Origin: Lathyrus oleraceus
Lineage: Eukaryota; Streptophyta; Magnoliopsida; Fabales; Fabaceae
Length of the DNA stretch: 64,000 nucleotides
NCBI RefSeq assembly: GCF_024323335.1
Contig: NC_066585.1
Coordinates: 536,170,082 to 536,234,081 of the forward strand
Direction: 5' to 3'
This document shows positions 22,877 to 33,538 of this stretch, in pieces (the stretch's first letter is position 1; every line of letters starts with the position of its first letter). The notes below the pieces were generated by a model that saw only the letters and a list, made by a program, of their open reading frames with translations, was not told the DNA's origin and did no database searches. A program made the translations under genes and the position numbers.

Positions 22877-24746
22877 GGGGCAGTATATGGTTGTTGGTGG
22901 TATGGGTCATACTCTTGGTTTTATGTTTGGGTGTGTGGCATAAATTGGTTGGGGGGTTAGGTGTATGTGGTTTTGTAATCATGTTCGATTGGTTGTTGGG
23001 TGTACCTGGTATGGTGATATTGTGAGGTTGGTTGTTGGGTTTGGGTGGATTGACAATGTTGTTGGATTTGATAATGTTATGGGGTTGGTTATTGGGTGTA
23101 TGATGACGAAGCTCGGTGGCGTGGGTCAATAAAATACTTCGGGTCAGACAATTTTTTTATCAATGTAACCGACCCATATCATTTCATATAATTTCGATAT
23201 GATCTAGCATTTTGCATGATATGTTTGTTTATGATTCGTTGATGTCGCTGCTTCCATTGATGACACATCTCTATATAGAACTCCCTCCAATTGGAATAAT
23301 TCCATTAGGAATCGACTCTTAGTTGATGCCATTGTCCCAAACACGTCGGAGGGTCTGTGATTTGTTGGTGCATGTCGAACTGCAGTTTGACATGGTCACT
23401 CGGGTGCATCTCCACAATAGTGAACTTGATGATTGGTGTATTTGCAGTCCAAACTGCAGCATCCTTAGGTTAACCTCATGGTCGAGACCCAGATACGGCC
23501 TCCGGATAAACTGTATAGAAAAAATACACGATTCAAAGATTTGTAAATTGGTAATATTAAAACTAAATTAACAAGATGGTAAGTTGTTTAGTTGTAATAC
23601 ATCGTCTAGTCCAAGATGATTTATACGTTTTTGATAGATCGTTATAGCGTGTTGGGGACATTTGTTATAGTTCATCTACAAAATAGACCACCTTAACCGA
23701 AAAGAGTGGAAATAAATTATTTACTTACAGTTAGCTGCAGTATAAAGTAAGCAAGTGAAAATAATGAGATAAACTTACTTTATTGCATAGGGGGATGTGA
23801 GTCGTTCTCGTTGACGGGGGCAAGAGACGACATTCTCGACCAACTCCATGCTTGAAGCGTAAGAATAAAACGAATAAGTACTCTTTTATGCGTTTTTACA
23901 CAAAGAACTATACAGATGAGACAAAACAGCTGAACCCCAACTATAAGTTCCTATTTTATTTATGTTTCTTAACAAAGGAAAATACATAATATTTACCGTA
24001 TTACCAGTAGTTTCAGGAAATAAAAAATTATCAAATAGTAATATAATATAACACTGGGTTTTAATTATTTTTTATCCTTAATCGATTCTTTGGTTAATAT
24101 CATATTTGAATGGTGTTGTTTAAGATGATTTAGATTAATACCTTGACCCCTTGTTGTGTCTTCAAACAAATGGGCACCCAAAAGTTGTTCGCATATTCCA
24201 TTATCTTGGTTAACTCTACCATTAACAACCCTACCTTCGATAGTAGACCAAATAACATGTACACGTCCTCTAGTGTGACGGTACATTCACCGAACGGAAG
24301 GTGAAATGTGTGTGTCTTGGGTCTTCATCTTTCTACCAAAGCGGGGATAGGTTGGTAATCAACAGAGTATGAGACTATGTTGAGTAAATGGCCAAAATCG
24401 GCAGCTCATAAATATGGTTCTATTTATTTTTCGTGTGGGACATATTCATGTACACGACAACAAAATCTATTTGGATCCTAACAAAAAATAGTTAAGAAAA
24501 ATAATTAATGACAAATTTAGCAATACATTCGAAATAATGACTTACAAACTTCACAATGTTGTTGATAGTTCCTATATGTCTCACCCATGGTTAATCGAGC
24601 TATATTCTGGAATGCTTCTGGGTGTTTGTTACTAATGAAGTATATTTTTTAATTGTTTTTTTATATAAATGTGTTGAGATATAGCCATATCAATAGAGGA
24701 TGAAAACATTCACGTGAATTTTTTTTGCATGCGACCTACCACTCTT

Positions 24747-24765
24747 GCGCCATAGCCTATGGCGC
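24747..24765. repeat. Palindrome in old MULE, GCGCCATAGCCTATGGCGC
   Basis: A 19-bp inverted repeat with a single central base, in the region between the two divergent pseudogenes. Related words (CATGCGCCATAG, TATGGCACATGC) occur at both ends of the element. It parallels the GGCGCCAATTGG motifs of the younger MULE. Confidence 0.7.
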
Positions 24766-24992
24766 ATGGGCTTACTTTTCTACACATGTGCCAGTAAAAG
24801 TGGCATGTCCTAGGGCCATGCATACAATGTCGCGTGGCATACTTGCAAGCTAGGGAGGCTAGACTCGGGTTGGCATGCATACAATGTAGCAGAACACGTG
24901 ACAAGCCACGTACAATGGTGCCTATGTGAAGAACATAAGGCATGTGCCATTGCCTATAGTGCATGGTTTCATTTTGGTCATGTTATTTGGAT

Positions 24993-25002
24993 CCTATATA
25001 AG
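24993..25002 (+). promoter_or_regulatory. TATA-like box before MULE transposase relic
   Basis: CCTATATAAG lies about 70 bp upstream of the transposase start at 25069, a normal distance for a plant core promoter. Confidence 0.45.
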
Positions 25003-25068
25003 TGCATGCGTATTCGTTTCAGAACCAACTCACACTGCATTATCACTAAAATACACTACATTTTACAA

Positions 25069-25736
25069 TATGGATCATTCACCACAATACATGATCAATG
25101 CTCACATTTATGGTGAGACATATGAATATGACTTATCCAATTTTGATTTTCATACTACCTATGTTACCCTATTTTTCCAATAAATACGCGATCAAAATTT
25201 TCACATTTGAAAGAGAGAATAGAAAATAAGTTGCAGTGTGGTCCAGTGGCATAAATCATTTACAAAAATCAAGTCATTTTTGCCAACAACCAAGTCAAAA
25301 AATTTCCAGCTAAAAGTCCGAGATGATGAAGATGTTCAAAATATGTTTCTTTGTTATGAAAATTCGGGTTCAACGATATTGATTTCTATATTTTGAGACA
25401 ATAAATCACTTGTCTCAGATTGTTGATCTGTCATAAGTTTTTTGCGAAATCGACGACGACGAACTATCTGTTGTCTACAAAGTCATAAACTTATGCAATG
25501 TGTACAATAATAGCTTTCCGATGGTAGCGAATGAGGATTATTGACCTGAATATCAAAGAGACATTGTTTGGCACAATGCAAATATGCGAAGAAAGAAAAA
25601 GGGTCACCCTAACAACACGCGTATTCGAACTGAAATGAATACAATGAACAAAATGGCGAGATTATATAGTTCATGTCGTCAGCCCAAACACAATCATACA
25701 AACAATCCCAATGCCGGAGCAAGCTCCACAACATAA
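25069..25736 (+). pseudogene. MULE transposase pseudogene (N- and C-terminal remnants)
   Basis: It starts MDHSPQYMINAHIYGETYEY, matching the PB1-like N terminus of the transposase at 40164 (MSSSSLYSINVHCNGETFES). A further block near 25300-25400 (KFPAKSPR-type text, then RDDEDVQNMFLCYENSG) matches its KIRDDEDVENMFLSHEHSG. A C-terminal remnant follows at about 25560-25735 (KKKGHPNNTRIRTEMN, then a Cys/His-poor zinc-knuckle-like tail). The DNA-binding and catalytic domains are missing. Frames are broken several times. Confidence 0.65.
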
Positions 25737-26460
25737 TTCAATAATCGAATTTTAGTCTTGCATTTTATATGTAATTCGTTTTATGTAACCATTTTATTTG
25801 ATATTGAAAAAAACATTATTTTCATAAATATCACAACATTCGATTACAACAATTTAAACAACAACTAAATAAAAATTTAAACAACAACAAAATGACAAGG
25901 CAAATGAGTACAACGACTAAACAACATATCTATGCGATTACAATTATCAGGATAACTTTCTCTGAACTATGCATCATAATACGACAATCACTGTTCATTT
26001 TAACTAACTCTCATATATGATTTTCTCGATTATTGTTGCACACCATAACAAACCTTTGCATTCTTCTGATCTTTTCACCATCTACAATGTCTCCATCTAA
26101 CTAACGGATCAAGCTCCTCTGAAGATGCTCAAAAGTTTTTGTGTTCTAGAGTCGGATCTTCATCAGAGGCTTTATTGTCGAATAAATCAAATTGACATTT
26201 CTTTTGATAATATAACATGACATTTTGAAGAAAAATTGAAGGAAAGAATTAGAAGATGGGTGGAAAATGGTGGGGAGTGAATGACCTGTATATAAAAAAA
26301 ACAAAAAAAAACACAGGAGCCACATGCAATGACGCATACACCTAAAAGTTGAATACATGCGCCACACCTATTGACTTCTCCCAAGGGCATGCACCATATG
26401 TTATGCCGCCTTAGGCCAAAACATGAGTGCATGAGCCACTGCCCGTGGCGCAATTGGGGA
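25737..26460. other. Right subterminal part of the old MULE
   Basis: AT-rich, non-coding, ending with GC-richer words CATGCGCCACACC and GAGCCACTGCCCGTGGCGC at 26355-26452 that resemble the palindromic motifs of the opposite end. Short minus-strand frames are incidental. Confidence 0.5.
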
Positions 26461-26570
26461 CGATTTTTTTTGTTTGAAACATGATTAGTTTGATATATTT
26501 TTTTTATAAAAATATGGTTATTATGTTTTTTTTTAATTTAAAAAACATGGTTATTTTAAAAAAAATTCCA

Positions 26571-27240
26571 CATTTACTATTATTTTTATTTTTAGTTAAT
26601 TTTAAATTAAATCAATTTTACAATTATTTTCAAATTTCTACCAAACACATTAGTTAAAATAATATTCCAAAAAAATAATAATAATAGAAATATAATTTCA
26701 AAAAATATAATTATAAATCTTAAAACAAACCCTAAGAGAATAAAAAATAAGTAGGTAAGTTTTATTTTCCTTTATTTTTAAATGTATTTAATATCAAATA
26801 AATCATAAAAAATATCATTCATAAGATAGTCATATGTAACATTTGAAGGAGGGATTGTTAATTTACAATTACCTAAGTTTATAAAAGAAAGTCAACAACA
26901 TACTCATTTTTTATTTGGACTAAATTTTTTATTTTATTATTTAAAAAACACTATTACTTTTTAATAGTAAAAAAATCCACTCCTTAAAAATACTCTCTTT
27001 ATCATAAATTATAAATCATTTTAGATATTAAATTTGAAATAAAAAATATAATTAATTTTGAATGAAATAGAAAAATTGTACATAATTTTACAATATTATT
27101 TTTTATTAACCATTTAAAAAAATATATATTAAGAGAATTAAAAGGTGAAAGTAATAAATAATGCAAAATATATTAAATATTTTTATTAAATATTGCACAT
27201 ATCTTTGCACAACTATTTACTTTTTTCCAGTAAAAACTAG
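26571..27240. other. AT-rich intergenic DNA
   Basis: Nearly pure A/T stretches, no coding signal, no clear repeats. Confidence 0.55.
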
Positions 27241-28251
27241 GCATCCTCTTAAGAGTCGAGGATGATCATAATAGGCGACAAAGATCTCTCTAAAGAGGAT
27301 TTAACATTGCTGCATGTTTAGAACATTCGATTAAATTGAAAAAGATCTCTTACCATCTCATCTATTATTCTTGGATTACACAACTATCAATTGAGTTGAT
27401 TTAATGTGAGATGTTAGATTGGGCACCATCCGGAGCTACAACTATTAATCAAACATCTAACAGTACCGAGGTGCTAGCACCATCCTGAGCTACATGGAGC
27501 GCATTCAGACAAAAGAGGCCATGTAGTGTTTATTTGTAAAAGACTTGGCAAAGGCAGAAGCGGTGTCGCACTCAGGAGAAACGACGACCATGAGTCGCTT
27601 TCAAGGAGGTATCGCCTCACACCAATACTTTCCGCTCATCCAATCATGGGAAACCTGGGATAAGACATTTCTTGGACATAGATAAGTCAGGCTTAGTAGC
27701 TGATTCACGTCTCCCTAGGAAATAGAAACTCAATGATCCACTATTGATTGAGACAGATCCTAATTCATACGCTTATACCTAAGCACCAAACAGAGATACA
27801 AAGCTTCCCACCTCTTGTGAGAAGGTCCTATAAAACCACCAGCTTCTCACCGCCGTAGAAAAACCCTAACCACCACAGAATGTTATAAACCTACTAAGAC
27901 CTCTAATTATGCACATTTGTACTTTTTGACCAGTATAGTGACGCCCACCGTGGGGCTATGGTAAAACTAACCTATACCACACCTCTCTCATTTTCATAAT
28001 TCCTTCCATTTTACTCTGAAGATGGCCGACAAAATTATACTCTTCAATACTAACATCATAGTCGAAGGTTTCGCTGGTGGAGGTAATTCTAACTCCTTCC
28101 AAAGGAAATACACATGGCATGTGCTTGCTACAAATGTAATATCTCCTGGTTTTCCCAGGGGCGAGCAAGGGGAAACATAGGTTAACATCACCTTTTTGAT
28201 AGGGACACCATCAAAGTCAAATCTCATGACAATGACCCTCTGGTTATCACT

Positions 28252-28572
28252 ATGCAACACATCAATTGGGATGTCAAGCGAGTCTTGATAGATACTGGGA
28301 GCACAAATGACGTCCTATTTTGGGATGCTTTCCAAAAACTGAAAATCCACCCTAACGACTTCCGAGTGTTCAATGGCCCGTTAATAGGATTGTCGGGCAA
28401 ACATGTACAAGTAAGGGGCCATGTGACCCTGAAGACTACGTGTGGGGAGGGTGCTAACACTAAGGTGATCGACGTCAGCTACCTTATTGTGGATGCCCTG
28501 TTGCCATATAATATCGTTCTAGGGAGACCTGCCAAAAATGAACCAGGGGCAGTTATTTTACATTGTATTTAG
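28252..28572 (+). pseudogene. Tat-type aspartic protease relic
   Basis: An open stretch of about 100 codons with VLIDTGSTNDVLFW (catalytic DTG) and, further on, YNIVLGRPAKNE, the LGR motif of retroviral-type proteases. It ends in a stop; the downstream frame is broken. Confidence 0.75.
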
Positions 28573-28859
28573 TCCTGAAGTACCCGCTACCTAGAGGGTG
28601 AGTCGATACAATTCTAGGAGATCAACAAATCGCTCAAGAATGCTATCAAAATAGCCCAACGACAGAAAGGTAATAACACTCTCTTGTTGGCGCCCCCCAT
28701 TATGAAGTTCCAAATGCAGACCTTGAATGTTGGAATCCTAGATTAGGCATCGATGTTGAAAGGATCACGCTTACAGAGGACTTGAAGGAGGTCCAAATAG
28801 GCCCTTTAGGTCCATTACGTGACAAATATATGTACTTCGCTTACCGAGGAAGAAGAACA

Positions 28860-29660
28860 CGAGCTAGTCGACCAACTCATTAAAAATGTCAACTTTTTTG
28901 TCTGACCCCCCTCTAATATGCCTAGGATAGACACTAAGGTGGTGAGCCATCCCCTCATCATCCACCCCAATGCCAAACTAGTGGAGCAAAGGAAGTGGAA
29001 AGTTGGTGAGGAGAAAAGGGCCGTCATTGATGAGGAAGTAGGCAAGCTATCCTACATCGGGTTCATTACACAAATAAACTACCTACCTACCTAGCCAACA
29101 TGGTTTTGGTAAAGAAAGCAAACAAGAGATGGTGTATGTGTGTGGACTTCACCAAATTCTAATGGATCCCCTGGATGCCCCCAAAATAACCTTTATGTCG
29201 AATAATGGAAACTACTACTACAATGCCATGCCTTTCGTCCTAAAAAACGTTGGCGCCACCTACCAGTGACTCATGAACGTCGTGTTCTCCTATCAGATAG
29301 GGTATAACCTAGAGGGAGATTTGGAGGATGTCCTGCAGTCAATCAGGAAATACGATATGCAAATGAATTCCGCCAAGTGCTCTTTCAAACTTCACGATGG
29401 AAAAATCCTAAGGTTAATGTTAATATAAAAAGGCATTGAGGTCAATCCAGATAAATTTTAGGCAATCACCTCCATGAGAAACCCCACAAACGTCAAGGGA
29501 GCGCATCAATTTACAGGTCGCCTCGCTCCCATGTCTCGCTTCCTCTCGTGTATGGGCGGCAAGGCCTTCTTTTTTATTTTCTTCCCTAAAGAAGAAAGAG
29601 AGATTTGAATGGAACACCGAATGTGATGAGGCTTTCTCGAAGGTAAAGGATTCCATCGCA
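28860..29660 (+). pseudogene. Reverse transcriptase relic, frame-shifted
   Basis: Recognisable pieces in shifting frames: SHPLIIHPNAKLVEQRKW and EEVGKLSYIGFI (28940-29070), KKANKRWCMCVDFT (near 29110-29150) and NGNYYYNAMPF with NVGATYQ (29200-29270). The FADD-type catalytic motif is missing and stops are frequent. Confidence 0.7.
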
Positions 29661-29713
29661 TCGCCTCTCATCCCCGCCCCCTGGAGGGAAGATTCACCAC
29701 TACTCCTATATCT

Positions 29714-30300
29714 ATGGTAACAAATCATGTGATGAGCTTAGTCCTCGTCAAAGAGACATACATGGAAGAAAGGCTCGTGTATTTCGTAAGCAAGGTGTTT
29801 AAAGGCCCTGAAACACGTTATTTGAAGATTGAGCATCTAACACTAGTCATCATCGTTGCAGCGAGAAAGCTAAGACTTTACTTTCAGGATCACAAGATCT
29901 TTGTTAAAACCAATTTTCTAGTTCGACAAGTCTTGAAGAAGCCAAATTTGAAAGGAAGGATGATATCTTGGGTAGTGGAACTCTTGGATACGACATATAG
30001 TATGTCCCAAGGGGAAGCATTAAATTATAAGCTCTGGCAATTTTTTTGGCAGAATTTAGCTTGTCGGTAGACGATGAGACACCCCTAGAATATGAACTAT
30101 CAATCGATGGTGCCTCGAACGTGAAAGGGAGCGACGCTGGGATAGTCTTGGAAGGACCTGGAAACATACTCATCGGGCATGCATTGAAGTTCGAGTTCGC
30201 TTCCAACAACAATCAAGCCTAATACAAGGCCCTTATCATTGGATTAGTTCTCACCTTAGAGAAGGGAGGCTCAAGTCTGAAAGCCAAAAGAGACTCCTAA
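29714..30300 (+). pseudogene. Dual RNase H relic (RNase H plus archaeal-type RNase H)
   Basis: 29714-30070 is open and reads as the end of RT and RNase H (YFVSKVFKGPETRYLKIEHL, AARKLRLYFQDHKI). From about 30090 a second domain begins, YELSIDGASNVKGSDAGIVL, then ASNNNQA and a stop where Glu is expected. The second domain is the extra RNase H that defines the Tat/Ogre clade. Confidence 0.75.
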
Positions 30301-30530
30301 TTAGTCGCCAACAAAGTCTCCGAACAACACCAGAAAAAAAACCTAATTGATAAAATATATGCAAAAGATACGAAGTCTACTCTCTCACTTTACTTCCTTT
30401 GAAATATAACTTATTCCCCACGAACATAACTTCAGAGCAGACCTTTTGCCCAAGCTTGCCACCTCAAAGATAACCTGATTTAAAAGAACAGTGATCCAGG
30501 AAACTTTCGTCTCCCCTAGCATCAAGGCGA

Positions 30531-31440
30531 GTGAGGTGTACTCCTAGCCCTGAGTCTAGTTGGATGTCGGTCATACTGCGTTACCTGCAGGCAGGCGAAC
30601 TTCCACTAGACGAGAGGGAAATAAGAAGATTTCGAAAGCAGGCTTCTAAGTACACTTTTCTCTATACAAAGCTTTTTAAATTGGGGAGAGCTTCTCCCAT
30701 CCTACAGTGCCTGGGAGAGCATGAAACCTCCATAGTCCTTGCAGAAGTACACAAAGAGCCTGCAATAGTCACAATGGCGAAAAAGCTTTCGCCCACAAAC
30801 TGTTAAGGACAAGATATTTTTGGCCTACTCTGATGATGGATAACATCGCCTTCGTCAAAAAGTGCGACCAGTTTCAGAGACATGTTTACCTTCACCATGC
30901 TCTAGCTGAACTTCTTTAGTAAATCATAATACTCTGGCCTTTCTACCAGTGGAGGATGGACATTTTAGGTTCATTTCCGCTGGTGCTAGGTCAACTTAAA
31001 TTATTAATAGTGAGACTGGATTAATTCACAAAATGGATAGAGGCTGAAGTTGTCACCAAAATAAAAGCAGAAAGAGTACGCTGCTTTTACTGATAGAAAA
31101 TTGTGTGCATGTTTGGGCTTTCCAGAGCCATTGTCTCTGACAACTGGACCCAGTTTTCCAGAGCTATGGTCATTGACTTTTGTCGAGATTTAGGAGTACA
31201 TACAAAGTTTGTATCTATTGTGCACCTCCAAGCCAATGGACAAGTTGAGTTGGCGAACAAGGTAATCTTGAAGGGACTCTAGAAGAAGCTTGATGACGCC
31301 ATAGGCTTCTGAACATAACTACTCCGTGAAACATTGTGGTCATATCACACTACCCCTCGTTATACTACTAAGGAAACATCGCTCACCATGATATATGGAG
31401 CAGAAGCCATTCTTCCCGTATAGATTTACACGCCCTCGTG
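30531..31440 (+). pseudogene. Integrase relic
   Basis: Text before the zinc-binding region is open (GELPLDEREIRRFRKQASKY). It continues in broken frames through FTKWIEAEVVTKIKAERV, IVSDNWTQFSR (second catalytic Asp region) and HLQANGQVELANK (in place of the usual HPQ-NGQ-E motif), to SYHTTPRYTTKETSLTMIYG. There are several stops and shifts. Confidence 0.72.
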
Positions 31441-31444
31441 GCGA

Positions 31445-32370
31445 CACTTCCAATTTGGATGTTGAATCAATTATAAAAATAGTGAGAAATATGTTGAACA
31501 ACTTGATAGAATCAGAATGAGTCCAAAATATATATTGAATAGTGACTCCATCCTTACACGTTTTATACCTAAAAACATAGTGTTCATCATTCAAAAACTT
31601 CAACAGTTGTTGCATTTCAGTTCGTGGTCCTCTTATCGCCTTGTTGTTTACAACACAAACATTGTATATTCACTTGATATTTGAGACATTTTGAGGTATT
31701 TTCCATTTCAACGTTTCAAGTATGTTTTTAGACGACACAATATTCAATGTCACGTCAGAAACAAATTCATTCTCCTTAGGATTAAGACGACGTACAATGG
31801 CATGATCGACTAACTTGTGACTGGAAGTAATGATTATGTACACCAAAAACTACATTAAATATTCATGTACTATTCGCCTTACGATATCCACGACCCTTAA
31901 AAGGACAACCACACTTTCTCGATCCGATGTCATCCCATTTCAACTTCCCAATAGGTTATTGGTACATGCCACTTCATTCGCATCTCATTGTTTCAAATGT
32001 TTGTCTTCTATCAGAACCATTATCAGATCTCCCAATTACAACACCGAACCCAAGTTTACCGACCTCCGTGAGGATCCATTGGAGCATATGTGCACGCTCA
32101 ACAAACCGTTGTTTAGTAATAAATTGTTCATGAACATCTACCTCAACAACAACCAGTTTAACATCCACCTCGACATTAACCAATTTAACATCATGTTCGA
32201 CATCACCCGATTTAATATCATTATCTACTTCATCCGATTTAACATCCACATACATAATAGCTTTAGGGAAAGTGTCAGAGTGCACCATATCTACAACCAA
32301 GCATAACAGAAAAACAAATTTAATATTCAAAATCAATTTTTGAACAACTTCGGAGATGCATATCTGAAAC
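31445..32370 (-). pseudogene. FAR1-related MULE transposase relic
   Basis: Minus strand, in order. A FAR1-type DNA-binding start is seen near 32130-31975 (RFVERAHMLQWILTEVGKL, then VVIGRSDNGSDRRQTF). A middle part lies near 31790-31640 (NPKENEFVSDVTLN, AIRGPRTEM). The start of the transposase core is at 31620-31445 (LLKFLNDEHYVFRYKTCKDG, IFWTHSDSIKLF, IIDST). Stops interrupt it and the catalytic core past the first Asp is absent. It belongs to a different MULE group from those at 13851 and 38043. Confidence 0.7.
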
Positions 32371-32756
32371 ATATGCAACCTTATCCGAATATGCATCTCC
32401 AAAATCAATATTCATTTTTACAAGCAGATTAATGCAAAATATGTGGAAGGAAAAACATGTTCTTTACCTTAAATTGCAACTTCTTTTGCTCCTTTAGATG
32501 TGAAAAAACACAAAATTGTTGTTTTGGAGTGCAAAAATTGAATAAGAATGAAATGAGCTTTTTTAAAGGGTTTTGATATAATAGTGGTGTTTGATCATGA
32601 AGAAGAACATGGAAGAATGTTGTTTTATTTAAATTCCCGCTTGACGTTTTCAAAGATGCATCTCCGAAATTGTCACTAATTTAATTAAACTAGCTCAATC
32701 AACTTAAAACACCATACAATAGTGATTCCAAAGATGTATCTTCAGATTAGTTTTTG

Positions 32757-33020
32757 AAATAAACGAAGTGTGGATCACTTGTCACACCTTTTATGCGTGT
32801 ATTGAGTGCGTCCGAAGATGCATCTCTGGAGTGTGACTCACTTTTTATTAATTTGATTAAACTACCTCAATCAACTTAAAACACCTTGAAATAATCGAAG
32901 TGTGGATCACTTGTCACACCTTTTATGCGTGTATTGAGTGCGTCCGAATATACATCTCTAGAGTGTGACTCACTTTTTACTAATTTGATTAAACTACCTC
33001 AATCAACTTAAAACACCATA
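32757..33020. repeat. Two tandem copies of a unit of about 137 bp
   Basis: GAAGTGTGGATCACTTGTCA, CACCTTTTATGCGTGTATTG, AGTGCGTCCGAA and CTCAATCAACTTAAAACACC recur in the same order, starting about 32763 and 32898. Single blocks also occur at 32690-32720 and 33000-33020. GATGCATCTCC words run from 32350 to 33045. It probably belongs to the terminal region of the FAR1-type MULE relic. Confidence 0.75.
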
Positions 33021-33538
33021 CAATGGTGATTCCAGAGATGCATCTCCACGTTAGTAATGCCAAGAGTTGATATGGAGTTAAAGTTGATATCTAAAATGGA
33101 TCAAAGAGTTATAAGACACTTTAAATTGGTGGTAGTATTACTATTAATTATCATCGTTTTTTAAAATTCTTTTTATACAAACTGTAGAGTTTAATAGAAA
33201 CCAATTCAATGAAGTCGTTCATGCTTGCAAAAGGAGCTACATTCCCAAGTCCTAACTAGTTTTCAAATTCTCATTATTATTTCTACATACATTCAACATA
33301 CTCTTATGAATGAAATGCTATAGACCCCTTGAAATTACTTATCATAAATTCATAATCATAAGCGAGTATCAAAGAGACTTTTCACATTTCTGAAATCACA
33401 AATCACAGCAAGATCTGAAATATATATTTACTACTTACAAACAACCACCAAACCATTCAAAAGGAGACTCGGAATGATTTATAAAACAACAAAGGCCTTT
33501 ACACATTGTCAAACTCATAACAATATTATGTGGAAGTT

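Larger units (their letters stand above)
14230..24620 (-). pseudogene. PMD (plant mobile domain, MAIN-like) pseudogene split by a retrotransposon
   Basis: Blocks on the minus strand align in order with the intact PMD protein encoded at 41088-43291. Exon 1 is near 24620-24550 (LTMGETYRN versus LTMGEAHRG). The first half of exon 2 is at about 24480-24065 (FGECTVTLEDVYML, then GICEQLL and TRGQGI). The end of exon 2 is near 23850-23775. Exon 3 is at about 23705-23610 (MNYNKCPQHAITIYQ). Exon 4 is at about 23540-23130 (HEVNPEDAAVWTANTPIIKF). The low-complexity Pro/Asn/Gln tail runs from 23130 to 22882 and, beyond the gypsy insertion, from 14693 to about 14230. Stops, frameshifts and the loss of the second half of exon 2 make it nonfunctional. 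PMD proteins (PF10536; Arabidopsis MAIN, MAIL1) are nuclear; several families live in transposons. Confidence 0.82.
13851..26570. mobile_element. Old MULE carrying PMD and transposase pseudogenes
   Basis: The left end (AAATAACCATGTTTTTCA at 13862, then AATCATGTTT at 13924) matches in inverted form the right end around 26470-26560 (AAACATGATTAG, AACATGGTTATTTT). Both subterminal regions carry GCATGCGCCATAG-type motifs. Inside are a PMD pseudogene on the minus strand and a transposase pseudogene on the plus strand, head to head with their starts about 450 bp apart, the same layout as the intact MULE at 38043. The 8.2-kb gypsy element is a later insertion, so the original was about 4.5 kb. I could not fix a target duplication, and the ends are accurate to perhaps 20 bp. 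Confidence 0.7.
27241..31450 (+). mobile_element. Decayed Tat-lineage Ty3/gypsy retrotransposon
   Basis: An LTR-like region (about 27241-27935) is followed by GTGACGCCCACCGTGGGGC (27938-27956), the primer-binding signature of Tat-lineage elements. After it come relics of protease, reverse transcriptase, RNase H, a second archaeal-type RNase H and integrase, in the order diagnostic of Tat. There is no gag of normal length and many stops. No 3' LTR was found, so the right end is lost, probably by the neighbouring MULE. Confidence 0.8.

Noticed and set aside
31830..32306. 158-codon plus-strand frame
   Set aside because: Antisense to the FAR1-type transposase relic, which explains the sequence on the minus strand.
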